From: CBDBND01 sp965262665
GTDB taxonomy: Bacteria; Pseudomonadota; Alphaproteobacteria; Rhodospirillales; Rhodospirillaceae
Assembly (NCBI GenBank): GCA_965262665.1
Contig: CBDHFR010000004.1
Coordinates: forward strand, 1,488,001-1,552,000
DNA length: 64,000 bases
Direction of reading: 5' to 3'
Of this stretch, positions 36,567-45,819 are shown one piece after another (the first letter of the stretch is position 1; each line of letters opens with the position of its first letter). The notes below the pieces were generated by a model. It did not search any database and had not been told where the DNA came from. It saw nothing but the letters and a program-made list of their open reading frames with translations. Both the position numbers and the translations under genes were made by a program.

Positions 36567-36720
36567 TGGTGCTCTCCTTTGTTTTGGATCAGTTCATAAA
36601 CAGGATAGCAGCCACCTTAGCCCTTTTTTGTCCACCACTCCATATTGAGCAGGGACGAGGGTGCTGTACCCAAAGCCTCACTGAGGCTACCTTTTACCTC
36701 AAACCGAAGGACACTGCCTG

Positions 36721-37668
36721 ATGCCCGATACCTTTGGCGCCCATACGCTGCACGCTCATCAGAGCCATTGCGCCTGGGATAACAGCCTAGACCCCGTGCT
36801 CACTGTCGCCCCGGGAGACGCTGTCACGTTTGAGTGCAAGGACGCGTCCAACGGACAGATCACACCGGGCTCGACGGTGGAAACATTAGCCACATTTGAT
36901 TTTGAGTCTGTCAATCCGGTCACCGGCCCGGTGTATGTGGACGGTGCCGAACCCGGCGACGCCCTTAAGGTGACGATCCAGGACTTTGTGCCGTCGGGTT
37001 GGGGGTGGACCGCCCTCTTCCCCGGATTCGGTTTGCTGGCGGATGACTTTACCGATCCGTGTTTGCACCTCTGGTCTTATGATACGTCGACGAGACAGCC
37101 AGCCGTGTTCAATACGCATGCCCAGGTGCCATTGAAACCCTTTACCGGCACCATCGGTGTGGCGCTGAAGGAACCGGGTTCCCATAGTGTGATTCCGCCC
37201 CGCAACGTCGGCGGTAATATCGACACCCGGGATATCGCAGCTGGAAGTGAGCTTTATCTCCCGGTGGAAGTGGCCGGCGCTTTATTTTCCGTCGGCGATA
37301 CACACGCGGCCCAAGGTGATGGCGAGATCTGCGGCACAGCCATTGAGAGCCCGATGTCCGTCATTCTTTCATTTGATCTCATCAAAGAAGCTGCGCCAAC
37401 CGCGCCCATGTTTGCCACCCGGGGTCCGGTGACCCGCCATATCGACGAAGCAGGCTATTGGGTCTGCACCGGTGTCGGCCCGGATCTCATGCAGGCAGCC
37501 AAAGACGCTTGTACTGCCATGATCGATCGGCTCTGTGCGGAACAGACTCTAGCGCCTGAGGACGCTTATATGCTGATGAGTGTCTGTGGTGACTTGCGCA
37601 TTACCGAAATCGTCGATATGCCGAACTGGGTGGTGGCTTTTTACTTTCCACGGATCGTATTTGAATGA
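36721..37668 (+). CDS. Acetamidase/formamidase family protein
   Basis: A 315-residue cytoplasmic amidase-like protein of the FmdA/AmdA family. HQSHCAWDNSLDPVLTVAPG is the N-terminal signature, NPVTGPVYVDGAEPGDAL follows, and the conserved metal-site block is PPRNVGGNIDTRD. VGDTHAAQGDGEICGTAIES matches the family motif GDxHAxQGDGEV with its His and Asp. Expected reaction: hydrolysis of formamide, acetamide or a related short amide. The C-terminal AYMLMSVCGDLRITEIVDMP is typical. Length is normal. It is followed at 70 bases by the PAS-type gene on the same strand. Confidence 0.92.
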   Translation: MPDTFGAHTLHAHQSHCAWDNSLDPVLTVAPGDAVTFECKDASNGQITPGSTVETLATFDFESVNPVTGPVYVDGAEPGDALKVTIQDFVPSGWGWTALFPGFGLLADDFTDPCLHLWSYDTSTRQPAVFNTHAQVPLKPFTGTIGVALKEPGSHSVIPPRNVGGNIDTRDIAAGSELYLPVEVAGALFSVGDTHAAQGDGEICGTAIESPMSVILSFDLIKEAAPTAPMFATRGPVTRHIDEAGYWVCTGVGPDLMQAAKDACTAMIDRLCAEQTLAPEDAYMLMSVCGDLRITEIVDMPNWVVAFYFPRIVFE

Positions 37669-37738
37669 ACAGCTTCTGTTACCAGTCATTGAATGAGATG
37701 AATTTGTTGCGCGACTCTTATATTGACTGGCGTCTCAT

Positions 37739-38387
37739 ATGACTCACGTCTTGTCAGACCGGAGCCAGCAATTCTTCAATCACTGGAATTCAATGCGTGC
37801 TGGCAAGATAATGCCGACGTTGCAGGATTACCTCGCTAAGCCCAATGCCGAGCTGCAGCCCCATGTGATGATGCTCGATCTGGTATCCAAGACAGAGATC
37901 CCTATCCGTCTGTTTGGTACGGCCCTGGTCAAACTCACCCAGACGGATAAGGCCCGGCATGATTTTATGCGCACCTTCGCACCACCAAAAATGGCGGCGC
38001 GGTATGCTGAAGTGGCGCACGTGCTGGCGTCCCTTCCCTGCGGCACGACCAACATCAAATTGGCTGTGACGTCAAAGGGTTACCATGTCGAGCTTGATTG
38101 CATAACGCTGCCGCTGGAGCCCTATCCGGGTTCCCCACCCTGTCTTGTCATGTTTGGCGAGCGCACGACGGAACTGGATCCCAATGACTTTGTATACCAG
38201 GTCATAGGCTACGGCGGCTCGTCATGGATCGATCTTGGCGCAGGCGTTCCAGAGATCGTCATTCCGGCCTCGACCCAAACCGATGAAATTGATCTCCAAT
38301 CTCAAGACGACCTGTTCGAGACCTTCAAGGAACATTGGTTTTACCTGCGGGGCGATGACCAGATCCCAACAGTGTCTGAATTCCTTA
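37739..38387 (+). pseudogene. Tandem PAS-domain protein, N-terminal segment (split by IS5)
   Basis: The first of two PAS_5-like units lies here: FFNHWNSMRAGKIMPTLQDY, VMMLDLVSKTEIPIRLFGTA and a strand-rich second half (YHVELDCITLPLEPYPG). After a linker the second unit starts, FKEHWFYLRGDDQIPTVSEF, and is cut by IS5 copy 2. Removing IS5 and one TTA restores SEFLNRPIPVLQPQVTILDI into 39295-39719. PAS_5 proteins are small alphaproteobacterial sensory domains of unknown ligand. The restored protein would be about 357 residues. Confidence 0.85.
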
Positions 38388-39294
38388 GAGGCCGTTTCGA
38401 AAGGGGTTGAGTGGCCGGTGTCGATGTGATTCCAGGAAGGTTGCTGAAACCGATCTGGAGCCGCCATGTGGACGCCGACCACCCGAGAGCAGCATAGCCG
38501 CAAGGCGCTGCGTTATCAGACTGATTTGACCGCTGCGGAGTGGGTTGTGATCGAGCCTCATTTGCCTCCGGCTCATGGCACGGGACGGCCCCGGTCATGG
38601 CCGATGCGAGAGATCGTCAACGGCATTTTCTACGTGATGCGGGCTGGCTGCCCTTGGCGCTTGCTGCCAAGCGATTTACCACCGTGGGGCACGATCTATC
38701 GCTGGTTCGCTAAGTTCCGCGACGACGGCCTCCTTGAGAAGATCAACCACTTTCTGGTCATGGCCGATCGCGAGCGGGTCGGACGCGAGGCCAGCCCGAG
38801 CGGCGCGATTATCGACAGCCAGAGCGTCAAGACGACCGAGGCTGGTGGCCCCCGCGGCTACGATGCGGGCAAGAAGATCAAGGGGCGCAAGCGCCACGCG
38901 CTGGTCGACACCGACGGGCGCGGCCTCGTGCTCGAGGCGCATCCGGCGAGTATCCAGGACCGCGATGGTGGCGGGCCGCTGCTGTGCGCCTCACGCGGCT
39001 CGTTTCCGTTCATCGAGAAGGTCTTTGCCGACAGCGGCTACGCCGGCGAGAAGGTCGCCACGGCCACCATGATCGCCGTCGAGATCGTGCGCAAAAGCCC
39101 CGATCAGGTCGGCTTCGCCGTCCAACCGCGCCGCTGGGTCGTGGAGCGCTTCTTCGCCTGGATCAACCGCAACCGGCGACTGGCAAAGGACTTCGAGGCC
39201 ACCATCGCCTCGGCCCGCGCCTTCCTCTACGCCGCCTCCGTCATGCTCCTCGTCCGCAGATTGGCCCGAGCCGCATGACTTTCGAAACCGACTC
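38388..39294 (+). mobile_element. IS5-family element (IS427 group), copy 2
   Basis: A 907-bp element identical in layout to copy 1 and in the same orientation. Target duplication is TTA (38385-38387, 39295-39297). It lies inside the tandem PAS gene. Confidence 0.93.
38466..39278 (+). CDS. IS5-family transposase, copy 2
   Basis: Intact 270-residue DDE transposase with the same translated sequence as copy 1 at 31607: Asp in GAIIDSQSVKT, Asp in FADSGYAG, Glu in VVERFFAWINRN. Two near-identical intact copies suggest recent activity of this element. Confidence 0.95.
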   Translation: MWTPTTREQHSRKALRYQTDLTAAEWVVIEPHLPPAHGTGRPRSWPMREIVNGIFYVMRAGCPWRLLPSDLPPWGTIYRWFAKFRDDGLLEKINHFLVMADRERVGREASPSGAIIDSQSVKTTEAGGPRGYDAGKKIKGRKRHALVDTDGRGLVLEAHPASIQDRDGGGPLLCASRGSFPFIEKVFADSGYAGEKVATATMIAVEIVRKSPDQVGFAVQPRRWVVERFFAWINRNRRLAKDFEATIASARAFLYAASVMLLVRRLARAA

Positions 39295-39719
39295 TTAATC
39301 GCCCGATCCCTGTTTTACAGCCACAGGTGACGATCCTCGATATTCATTCACCGCACAGTATTACCTTTAGGCTCATTGGTACGGCCATGGCAGACAAGCT
39401 TGGATTGGACGCGACGGGAAAAAATATTCTCGACTTTGCCGCTGAAGAAGAAGGCAAGACTTTGTATCAGATCGTTTCCCAGATGGTGGACCATCCCTGC
39501 GGTGCCAAAATCCTGTCAACCTTGACCGCCACGACGGGCCGCTCATACAAAATACGCAGCGTGGGTTTTCCGTTACGGCGCAGAGAGGAAGATCCGGACT
39601 GTATTGTCTGGTTCAATAAAGAGCAGGGTGGAGAAATGGGCCGCGCGTCCGGTGTCGGTATGTCGGATGTCGAACATGTGCGGTGGATTGATATTGGTGC
39701 CGATGTACCGGCGACCTGA
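39295..39719 (+). pseudogene. Tandem PAS-domain protein, C-terminal segment (split by IS5)
   Basis: Continues the second PAS_5-like unit: PQVTILDIHSPHSITFRLIG, TAMADKLGLDATGKNILDFA, and YKIRSVGFPLRRREEDPDCI. It pairs with 37739-38387. A start codon at 39327 (GTG) is available but would yield only a partial domain. Confidence 0.85.
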
Positions 39720-39735
39720 CCTTTATAGTGCCGCC

Positions 39736-40431
39736 CTACCCCAACCAATAGCGCAGCACAGCCGTGACAGCGTGAGGCTGTTCTAACGGGGCGAGATGAC
39801 CAGCCTCTTCGACAATCACCAATCGTGCCCCAGGGATCCGTTCCGCCATCTCTTCATGAAGTTCAGGTGGCGTGAGACTGTCCTGACGGCCGCAGAGGAC
39901 CACCGTCGGAATCCGGATCGATCTGAGATCCTCGCGCCCGTCCTGCCGTCCCATGATCGCCGTTTGTTGGCGAACGAAGGCCTCCTGGCCGACCCGTTCA
40001 GCCATGTCCAATACCACATCCCGCACAGTGGGATCATCGAGCCGATCGTGATGAATCAGATTGGGCAGCAATCGCGGTGTTACGCCCTTGAACTTTCCTA
40101 TGGTCGCTAGGTGAATCAGGTCCTTGCGGGTTTTGACCTGTTCAGCAGTGTCGGCCCGCGCCTGAGTGTCAATGAGGGCAAGACGTTCGACCCGCTCGGG
40201 CTCCTGACGCATGATTTCTTGCGCCACATAACCGCCCATGGACAACCCGGCGAGGGCAAAGGTGTCTGGCGCCTCGTCCAGGATGCGCTCCGCCATGGCA
40301 GCGATGGTGTCATCCCGGGTGAGGTCACCGACCACGATCTCGACCACGTCTGTTAAATGCATACACTGATGAGCCCACAAGGCGTGGTCACACAACAGGC
40401 CAGGAAGGAAGACAAGGGAACGGTTTGACAT
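39736..40431 (-). CDS. Alpha/beta-fold hydrolase
   Basis: About 231 residues from MSNRSLVFLPGLLCDHALWA (Met 40431); the open frame extends further but without family similarity. The nucleophile elbow is FALAGLSMGGYVAQEIMRQE (Ser), the acid lies in VVLCGRQDSLTPPELHEE and the His in IVEEAGHLAPLEQPHAV. The oxyanion region is LPGLLCD. Typical of small cytoplasmic esterases/lyases of the MenH/BioH type; the substrate is unknown. It converges on the PAS gene, 16 bases away. Confidence 0.88.
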   Translation of the reverse strand: MSNRSLVFLPGLLCDHALWAHQCMHLTDVVEIVVGDLTRDDTIAAMAERILDEAPDTFALAGLSMGGYVAQEIMRQEPERVERLALIDTQARADTAEQVKTRKDLIHLATIGKFKGVTPRLLPNLIHHDRLDDPTVRDVVLDMAERVGQEAFVRQQTAIMGRQDGREDLRSIRIPTVVLCGRQDSLTPPELHEEMAERIPGARLVIVEEAGHLAPLEQPHAVTAVLRYWLG

Positions 40432-40607
40432 GGAAGGAACGGTAAAGAGTCTTGGAATCCTTGAGGTTTTCTTGACTTTAGCACTTTCCCGCCTATAGTG
40501 TGCCGCGAATAGAGGGACTTCTGGGCGCATGCGCTGTAGCGTATGATGGCCCCTGGTGTATCCCCTGCCGGATACCCATATGACCCAAAAAGGACATCTC
40601 CGTTTCT

Positions 40608-42008
40608 ATGATATTTGAAGACTTGGGCCTCGAGCCCAGTACGTTAAAAGCCGTAGCCGAGGCCGGTTACACCACTCCCACACCGATCCAGGAGAAAGCG
40701 ATCCCCATTGCGCTGATGGGCCGCGACCTCATGGGTATTGCGCAGACGGGAACCGGCAAAACGGCCGGTTTCATTCTGCCGATGATCGATATTCTTTCCT
40801 CAGGTCGGTCAAAGGCCCGCATGCCTCGGGCGCTCATCCTTTGCCCGACACGGGAATTGGCGGCCCAGGCGGCTGATAATTTTGAAAAGTATTCAAAGAA
40901 CGCCAGTCTCAGCATGGCGCTGATCATCGGTGGAGAATCATTTACGGATCAGGAAAAGGCGTTGGAGAAAACCTGTGATGTTCTCATCGCCACACCGGGA
41001 CGTCTGCTTGATTTGTTTGAACGGGGCAAGATTCTTCTGAACGACGTAAAGTATTTCGTCATTGATGAAGCAGACCGCATGCTCGATATGGGTTTTATCC
41101 CGGACGTCGAGCGCATTGCCAAGTTGGTTCCTCAGATCCGGCAAACGTTGTTTTTCTCCGCCACCATGGACAAAGAAATCCGCCGCCTGTCCGAGGCGTT
41201 TCTGATGAATCCGAAGGAAGTCGCGGTTGACCCGCCAGCGACTACCGCCGTAACGGTGGCTCAATCAGTAGTGACCACGACGGAAGCAGATAAACGGGAA
41301 GCGTTGCGCCGTCTCATTCGAGCCGAAGGCATCGACAACGGATTTATTTTCTGCAACCGCAAGAAAGAAGTCGATATCCTATTCAAGTCTCTCATCAAAC
41401 ACGGTTTTGATGCGGTGGCACTGCACGGTGATATGGTTCAGGCGAAGCGCACGGAAATGTTGGCTGCCTTCAAGACTGGTGAGGCCGGTCTATTGGTGTG
41501 TTCCGATGTGGCAGCGCGCGGATTGGATATTTCCGCGGTGCCCTTTGTCATCAACTTCGACGTACCCCACAATGCCGAGGACTATGTTCATCGCATCGGA
41601 CGTACGGGTCGGGCCGGCATGCTGGGTAGAGCCATCACCATCGCCGTCCCTGCCGACAGCAAATCGCTGGCGGCCATCGAAAAACTCATCGGTGGCCCCA
41701 TCCCCCGGGCCGAGATTGCCTCGTTATCCGAACTTAAAGCAGATGTCACAGCTGAGGATAAGCCGCGCAATAAACGCGGCCGGGGCAAAGAAAAATCTTC
41801 ATCCGCAAAATCCAAACCGACAAAGACAATGGCGGAGAAAGCAAAGCCCAATAAGGATCAAACCCCGGCTCGAAGACGTGGACGTCATGACCCTGACGTG
41901 GGTGTGATGGAGCACGGCGAAGATGTCGTGGCCTTCGGGGCCCACACCCCAAGCTTCCTAAAAGCGGAGCCGCCTTTGCCCACTGCCGATGAGCGTAAGG
42001 CCAGTTAA
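40608..42008 (+). CDS. DEAD-box RNA helicase (RhlE-like)
   Basis: A 466-residue ATP-dependent RNA helicase. The Q motif is FEDLGLEPSTLKAVAEAGYT with TPIQEKAIP; motif I AQTGTGKT, Ia PTRELAAQ, Ib TPGRLLD, II DEAD, III SAT, IV FIFCNRKKEVD, V ARGLDI and VI HRIGRTGRAG. A lysine/arginine-rich tail (about residues 385-430) probably binds RNA. Such proteins help ribosome assembly and RNA decay, especially in the cold. The tail resembles RhlE. It stands alone and divergent from the hydrolase gene. Confidence 0.95.
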   Translation: MIFEDLGLEPSTLKAVAEAGYTTPTPIQEKAIPIALMGRDLMGIAQTGTGKTAGFILPMIDILSSGRSKARMPRALILCPTRELAAQAADNFEKYSKNASLSMALIIGGESFTDQEKALEKTCDVLIATPGRLLDLFERGKILLNDVKYFVIDEADRMLDMGFIPDVERIAKLVPQIRQTLFFSATMDKEIRRLSEAFLMNPKEVAVDPPATTAVTVAQSVVTTTEADKREALRRLIRAEGIDNGFIFCNRKKEVDILFKSLIKHGFDAVALHGDMVQAKRTEMLAAFKTGEAGLLVCSDVAARGLDISAVPFVINFDVPHNAEDYVHRIGRTGRAGMLGRAITIAVPADSKSLAAIEKLIGGPIPRAEIASLSELKADVTAEDKPRNKRGRGKEKSSSAKSKPTKTMAEKAKPNKDQTPARRRGRHDPDVGVMEHGEDVVAFGAHTPSFLKAEPPLPTADERKAS

Positions 42009-42009
42009 G

Positions 42010-42411
42010 TCAGTTGACGGCGATGTCCGGCTCTTCCGGTAAATCCTGTTCCTGAATATGGACTGGACCGGCATGGTGATGGATCATGCGCCACTCAGTG
42101 CCTTCCCGGGTGAAGACGTTTGTCGCGCACAAGAATGATTCTCCCAAATCCTCGATACAAATAACGAACGCCGTATCACCGTGGATCGTTGCGCGGGGTA
42201 ACCGGCAACGCACCTGGGGTGCGGTTTCTTCACCGAGAATAGCTTGCCAACTGGCCATCACCTCTTCCCTACCATGAAGCGGTTGCCACCCAGGATGCAC
42301 ACAAATGAGGCCAGTCGATGCCCAGAGTTCATCCATGGCTTCAAAGTCATGGGCACAAAAAGCGGTGTAGAATCTGTCATTGGCAAACAGGGCAGCTTCT
42401 TCTTCGCCCAT
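42010..42411 (-). CDS. NTF2-like (SnoaL_3) domain protein
   Basis: About 133 residues from MGEEEAALFANDRFYTAFCA (ATG 42411, after GGAGAG); a TTG start at 42444 is less likely. The single NTF2/SnoaL domain contains HDFEAMDELWASTGLICVHP, GWQPLHGREEVMASWQAIL and the C-terminal EWRMIHHHAGPVH, with the His cluster seen in many SnoaL_3 proteins. Function is unknown; relatives are often annotated as ketosteroid-isomerase-like. It converges on the helicase gene. Confidence 0.85.
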   Translation of the reverse strand: MGEEEAALFANDRFYTAFCAHDFEAMDELWASTGLICVHPGWQPLHGREEVMASWQAILGEETAPQVRCRLPRATIHGDTAFVICIEDLGESFLCATNVFTREGTEWRMIHHHAGPVHIQEQDLPEEPDIAVN

Positions 42412-42496
42412 GGGGCTCTCCGTTTCCGACCGTGCATCTTTCAAAGTCCTATCTTATCATGATCCCATCACGTTACCGGAGTGCGTTTCCCTTTCC

Positions 42497-43204
42497 ATGA
42501 TCGACATCCCGAATTTATCTGGACCGATGCAACCGCCGGCTTCAGGAGGAGCGGCCCGCCACGCCGTGGTGCTCCTGCACGGCTACGGGGCTGACGGCAA
42601 CGATCTCATCGGACTGGCTCCGTTATTTGCAGAAAACCTTCCTGATGCCGCTTTTTTCAGTCCTCACGCACCGGAACTGTTTGAACTAGCCCCATTCGGG
42701 CGCCAATGGTTCACCTTGCAGGGCTATGACCCAGACATGCTCAGGCGGGACCCTGACCGCCTCGCCAGCGTATTTACGACAATGTATGAGGGTGCTCAAA
42801 AGTCTGCAGGCCCCCTCAATGCCTATCTCGATCAAATACTGACGGATTTGAACCTTGACCCCCATGCATTGGCGCTGATTGGATTTTCTCAGGGTACTAT
42901 GATGGCCATGCATGTGGGATTGCGGCGCCTACCGCAGATTGGAGCCATTGTCGGCTATTCAGGGGCGCTGGTCGGTAGCCAACACTTGAGCGAGGAAGGT
43001 CAAGCCGCTCCGCCAGTCTTGTTGGTTCATGGCTCGGTCGATGAAGTCGTTCCCGTCGCCGCCCTTACCCACATGCAGCGGGTATTGGATGAACAGGGCA
43101 TAACCTATACAGCCCACATCGTGCCTGATCATGGACATGGCATTGAACAAGTGGGCGCAACTCTGGGACGCTCTTTTCTTCACCAGGTTCTCGTTGCCGG
43201 TTAA
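42497..43204 (+). CDS. Phospholipase/carboxylesterase family protein
   Basis: 235 residues from MIDIPNLSGPMQPPASGGAA (ATG 42497); the upstream frame extension overlaps the divergent NTF2-like gene. The alpha/beta hydrolase of the YpfH/carboxylesterase II type has VVLLHGYGADGNDLIGL, nucleophile Ser in ALIGFSQGTMMAMHV, Asp in LLVHGSVDEVVPVAAL and His in IVPDHGHGIEQ. It is expected to hydrolyse short acyl esters or lysophospholipids in the cytoplasm. Confidence 0.92.
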   Translation: MIDIPNLSGPMQPPASGGAARHAVVLLHGYGADGNDLIGLAPLFAENLPDAAFFSPHAPELFELAPFGRQWFTLQGYDPDMLRRDPDRLASVFTTMYEGAQKSAGPLNAYLDQILTDLNLDPHALALIGFSQGTMMAMHVGLRRLPQIGAIVGYSGALVGSQHLSEEGQAAPPVLLVHGSVDEVVPVAALTHMQRVLDEQGITYTAHIVPDHGHGIEQVGATLGRSFLHQVLVAG

Positions 43205-43327
43205 GCTTAGTGCGAGATCACTGAGGCCACCGATGCCATTCGATCGTTAACCAACTGCTGATCTTGCCTTACAGTCGAGCGGCGGATTGAATTGACTCGC
43301 CTCTAAATTGAACGAAGGATCGCGACC

Positions 43328-44209
43328 ATGTTGGGACCCATACTCGCTGTCACTATCGCTGTGCCAGATCTTGCCGCCGTTGAACAGGCTTATGGCACCG
43401 CCTTGGGCTATGCAGTGGTTGATCGCGGCGAAGTCAGCGCGGCTGTTGCGGGCTTGTGGAAAGCACCGGTGGCTGCTGGCCGGCCTTACCTAATGATGCA
43501 GCCCGAAAGTGGCGCTGATGTATATTTCCGGTTCATTGAATCACCACCGGCGCCCGGTTACAGCGCACTCAAAACATTTGGCTGGAATGCCAATGAATTG
43601 TTGGTGGAGGACGTAGACGCCATGCCCGAGCGGCTCAAAGACTCCGGCTTTGAAATCGTCGCCATGCCGCGGAATCTGTCGACTACCGATGAAATCAAAG
43701 CTATGCAGGCGTTCGGACCGAGTGGAGAAATGACCTATTTCACCACCATCAAAAATCCCGCTTTTGGATTAGGGCAAGCAGAATCCTTTGTTGACCGCGT
43801 TTTCATCGTTATCAATGGCGGACGCACAATTGAAAGTCATCTTGATTTTTACGGCGGCACTTTGGGTATCGAGGTTGCCGAGCCTCAGCTTGTGCGCATG
43901 TCCGCACTCAATAAGATTCACGGATTTGATACGGAGCAAATGCATCTGTTGTCGACTGCCAATATCGGCGGTCCGTTCATGATCGAGCTGGATCAATATC
44001 CGGAGACGGTCACGGATCGTCCCATTCTTCCTGGTGATATTCCGCCTGGAATATCCATTGTTTCGTTTCTGGTTGATGATCTAGCCGCTGTACCGGCAGA
44101 CTTCCGCGCCCAACCTGCTAGCCCAACAGGTCACCCTTATGATAGTGGGCGGGCGGCCGTAATTGTCGGCCCCAACGGTGAATGGCTTGAGTTGGTAGAG
44201 CGGCCTTAA
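43328..44209 (+). CDS. Two-module VOC (glyoxalase-fold) protein
   Basis: A 293-residue protein with two vicinal-oxygen-chelate modules. The first is LGPILAVTIAVPDLAAVEQA...FRFIES; the second begins around FVDRVFIVINGGRTIESHLD and ends GRAAVIVGPNGEWLELVERP. Glu and His residues in typical metal positions are only partly visible, so activity is uncertain. The family includes dioxygenases, glyoxalases and resistance proteins. Its TAA stop lies in the 8-bp target TAAACTTA duplicated by the following IS1595 element, so the gene itself is intact. Confidence 0.85.
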   Translation: MLGPILAVTIAVPDLAAVEQAYGTALGYAVVDRGEVSAAVAGLWKAPVAAGRPYLMMQPESGADVYFRFIESPPAPGYSALKTFGWNANELLVEDVDAMPERLKDSGFEIVAMPRNLSTTDEIKAMQAFGPSGEMTYFTTIKNPAFGLGQAESFVDRVFIVINGGRTIESHLDFYGGTLGIEVAEPQLVRMSALNKIHGFDTEQMHLLSTANIGGPFMIELDQYPETVTDRPILPGDIPPGISIVSFLVDDLAAVPADFRAQPASPTGHPYDSGRAAVIVGPNGEWLELVERP

Positions 44210-44279
44210 ACTTACGTGATTATCCCATTGACCAATGTAACTCATTATGCTACTCTCTTCTTATCAAATGGAGAGAACG

Positions 44280-45143
44280 ATGCTCAAAGTTAAGAATGTC
44301 CAAGACTTTTTCAGACAATTCCCGGACGATGATGCTTGCCTGAACTACCTGATGAAGAAGCATTACGGCGAAACTCTGGACTGCCCGAAGTGTGGCAAAC
44401 ACGGTAAATTTCATCGCGTAACAGGACAGCCAGCGTATGAGTGTGCATGGTGCGGACTTCATATTCACCCAATGGCGAACACGATTTTCCACCGTTCCCA
44501 CACGTCCCTGCAAAAGTGGTTCTACGCGATCTACATGTTCACCACGACGCGGCACGGTGTAGCCGCTAAGGAGTTGCAGCGCCAGTTGAGCGTGACCTAC
44601 AAGACGGCTTGGCGCATGGCCCACCAAATCCGCAAACTTATGGCCGATGCGGACGGCGGGCGGCCTTTGGGTGGCTCTGTCGAAGCCGATGAAACCTATG
44701 TTGGCGGCAAGAAAAAAGGCGGGAAGCGCGGGCGCGGCGCTCCTGGCAAAACTATTGTGTTCGGTATGCTGGAACGGGACGGCGATATTATGACCAAGGT
44801 AGTCCCTAACGTTCGTAAAAAGACCCTCCAACCGATTATTAAAGAGAACGTCAAGAAAGGAAGCGCGGTCCATACGGATGAACTGAAATCCTACAATGGG
44901 CTCAAGAAGGCCGGTTTTAAGCATGAAACGGTCAACCACGGTGCTGGCGAGTATGTTGATGGCGATTGCCATGTTAACGGGGTCGAAGGTTTTTGGGCGC
45001 GGTTGAAGCTTTCGATTCGTGGGACGCACGTCCACGTTTCGAAGAAGCACCTTGAGAAGTACGTGAAGGAGTTTGAGTATCGCTACAATCGGCGGAACCG
45101 CCCTGAACTGATGTTCGGTCATCTTCTCTCGAACGTGAAATGA
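44280..45143 (+). CDS. IS1595-family (ISXO2-like) transposase
   Basis: 287 residues from MLKVKNVQDFFRQFPDDDAC. It has an N-terminal zinc ribbon (CPKC...CAWC), then FHRSHTSLQKWFYAIYMFTT and YKTAWRMAHQIRKLMAD. The ISXO2-like DDE core follows: VEADETYVGGKKKGGK (first Asp), AVHTDELKSYNGL (second Asp) and HVNGVEGFWARLKLSIRGTH (Glu/Asn region). It looks complete. A 328-residue frame on the opposite strand is a shadow. Confidence 0.94.
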   Translation: MLKVKNVQDFFRQFPDDDACLNYLMKKHYGETLDCPKCGKHGKFHRVTGQPAYECAWCGLHIHPMANTIFHRSHTSLQKWFYAIYMFTTTRHGVAAKELQRQLSVTYKTAWRMAHQIRKLMADADGGRPLGGSVEADETYVGGKKKGGKRGRGAPGKTIVFGMLERDGDIMTKVVPNVRKKTLQPIIKENVKKGSAVHTDELKSYNGLKKAGFKHETVNHGAGEYVDGDCHVNGVEGFWARLKLSIRGTHVHVSKKHLEKYVKEFEYRYNRRNRPELMFGHLLSNVK

Positions 45144-45177
45144 TGTGGTTGAGTACGGACCAGAAAGGCAGAACACA

Positions 45178-45261
45178 CTTGCTTGGGTGCTCTTTGGCGA
45201 ACCGGTCGAGCTTCCCGCTATTGCGGGCCTCCTCAAGCGATAGGTATTTGCCTTGTGACAT
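45178..45261 (-). CDS. Small IS1595-associated protein, truncated
   Basis: From ATG 45261: MSQGKYLSLEEARNSGKLDR then FAKEHPS. This YLSLEEAR...LDRFAKEHPS block is typical of a short protein encoded beside many IS1595 transposases. After HPS the reading continues antisense into the transposase 3' end and no longer matches, so the C-terminal half seems lost. Function is unknown. Confidence 0.55.
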
Positions 45262-45262
45262 A

Positions 45263-45766
45263 CTAGCTCACCTTGGTCTTATTATCTAATCCATCTTTAA
45301 TCTTCTTAATGCCTTTTCTGTACCCATAGAGTTTAATTAACTCTGAGAACCGCGCAGCACGATGGCTCGTGAAGCTTGGGTTAAATGGTTTAGGGAAAAA
45401 TCTCTGGTATTTCTCAACGATAATACGCCATCTATAAATCTCAGCTGGGTCGTCAACATTTTTTCGCCTGATCGAACGCTCATTATAGTCGATAGATTTT
45501 CTCAGTGATTCCATATCAGAAATAATTTCATATCCTTTTCCCTTCTCCCATCTATTAACTCTATTGCGGATTGCCACACACCAGAAAAACAAAGAATAAA
45601 TTGCCAGTGTGGCCGCTATGTGTGGCAGGAACGCGCCGATTAGAGGTTGGATCTCGGTTATCATCTTTTTTAGGCCCGTGATGCCCAAGAAAACATCACC
45701 TGCCACAAGGGTGAACAAAATAACCACGAGATTATGGACAATACCAACTGAGAAATGTCTCTCCAT
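45263..45766 (-). CDS. Passenger gene of IS1595: predicted membrane protein of unknown function
   Basis: A 167-residue protein with two hydrophobic segments (VGIVHNLVVILFTLVAGDVF; IGAFLPHIAATLAIYSLFFW) followed by a long basic and acidic cytoplasmic part (EIISDMESLRKSIDYNERSI; WRIIVEKYQRFFPKPFNPSF). I recognise no family. It lies inside the inverted repeats, so it moves with the element. Its position directly upstream of the small frame (stop at 45263, next ATG at 45261) suggests a two-gene passenger operon. Confidence 0.6.
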   Translation of the reverse strand: MERHFSVGIVHNLVVILFTLVAGDVFLGITGLKKMITEIQPLIGAFLPHIAATLAIYSLFFWCVAIRNRVNRWEKGKGYEIISDMESLRKSIDYNERSIRRKNVDDPAEIYRWRIIVEKYQRFFPKPFNPSFTSHRAARFSELIKLYGYRKGIKKIKDGLDNKTKVS

Positions 45767-45819
45767 CCCCAGAACATGTCATGCACCACTACATTGGTCA
45801 ATGGGATAATCACGTAAAC

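Larger units (their letters stand above)
44215..45814 (+). mobile_element. IS1595-family element with passenger gene, complete
   Basis: A 1,600-bp element with perfect inverted ends of at least 25 bp (CGTGATTATCCCATTGACCA ATGTA). It is flanked by the 8-bp duplication TAAACTTA (44207-44214 and 45815-45822), the length known for this family. Contents: transposase (+), a small conserved frame (-) and a 167-residue membrane-protein gene (-). It sits between two convergent genes and breaks neither. Confidence 0.93.

Noticed and set aside
31529..39294. Composite transposon: two near-identical IS5 copies in direct orientation flanking 5.9 kb
   Set aside because: Each copy has its own TTA duplication and each interrupts a different gene whose halves rejoin in frame. 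The enclosed genes include rpmJ. Two independent insertions explain the data.
44250..45236. 328-residue minus-strand open frame
   Set aside because: It runs antisense through the whole IS1595 transposase, whose zinc ribbon and DDE motifs are clear.
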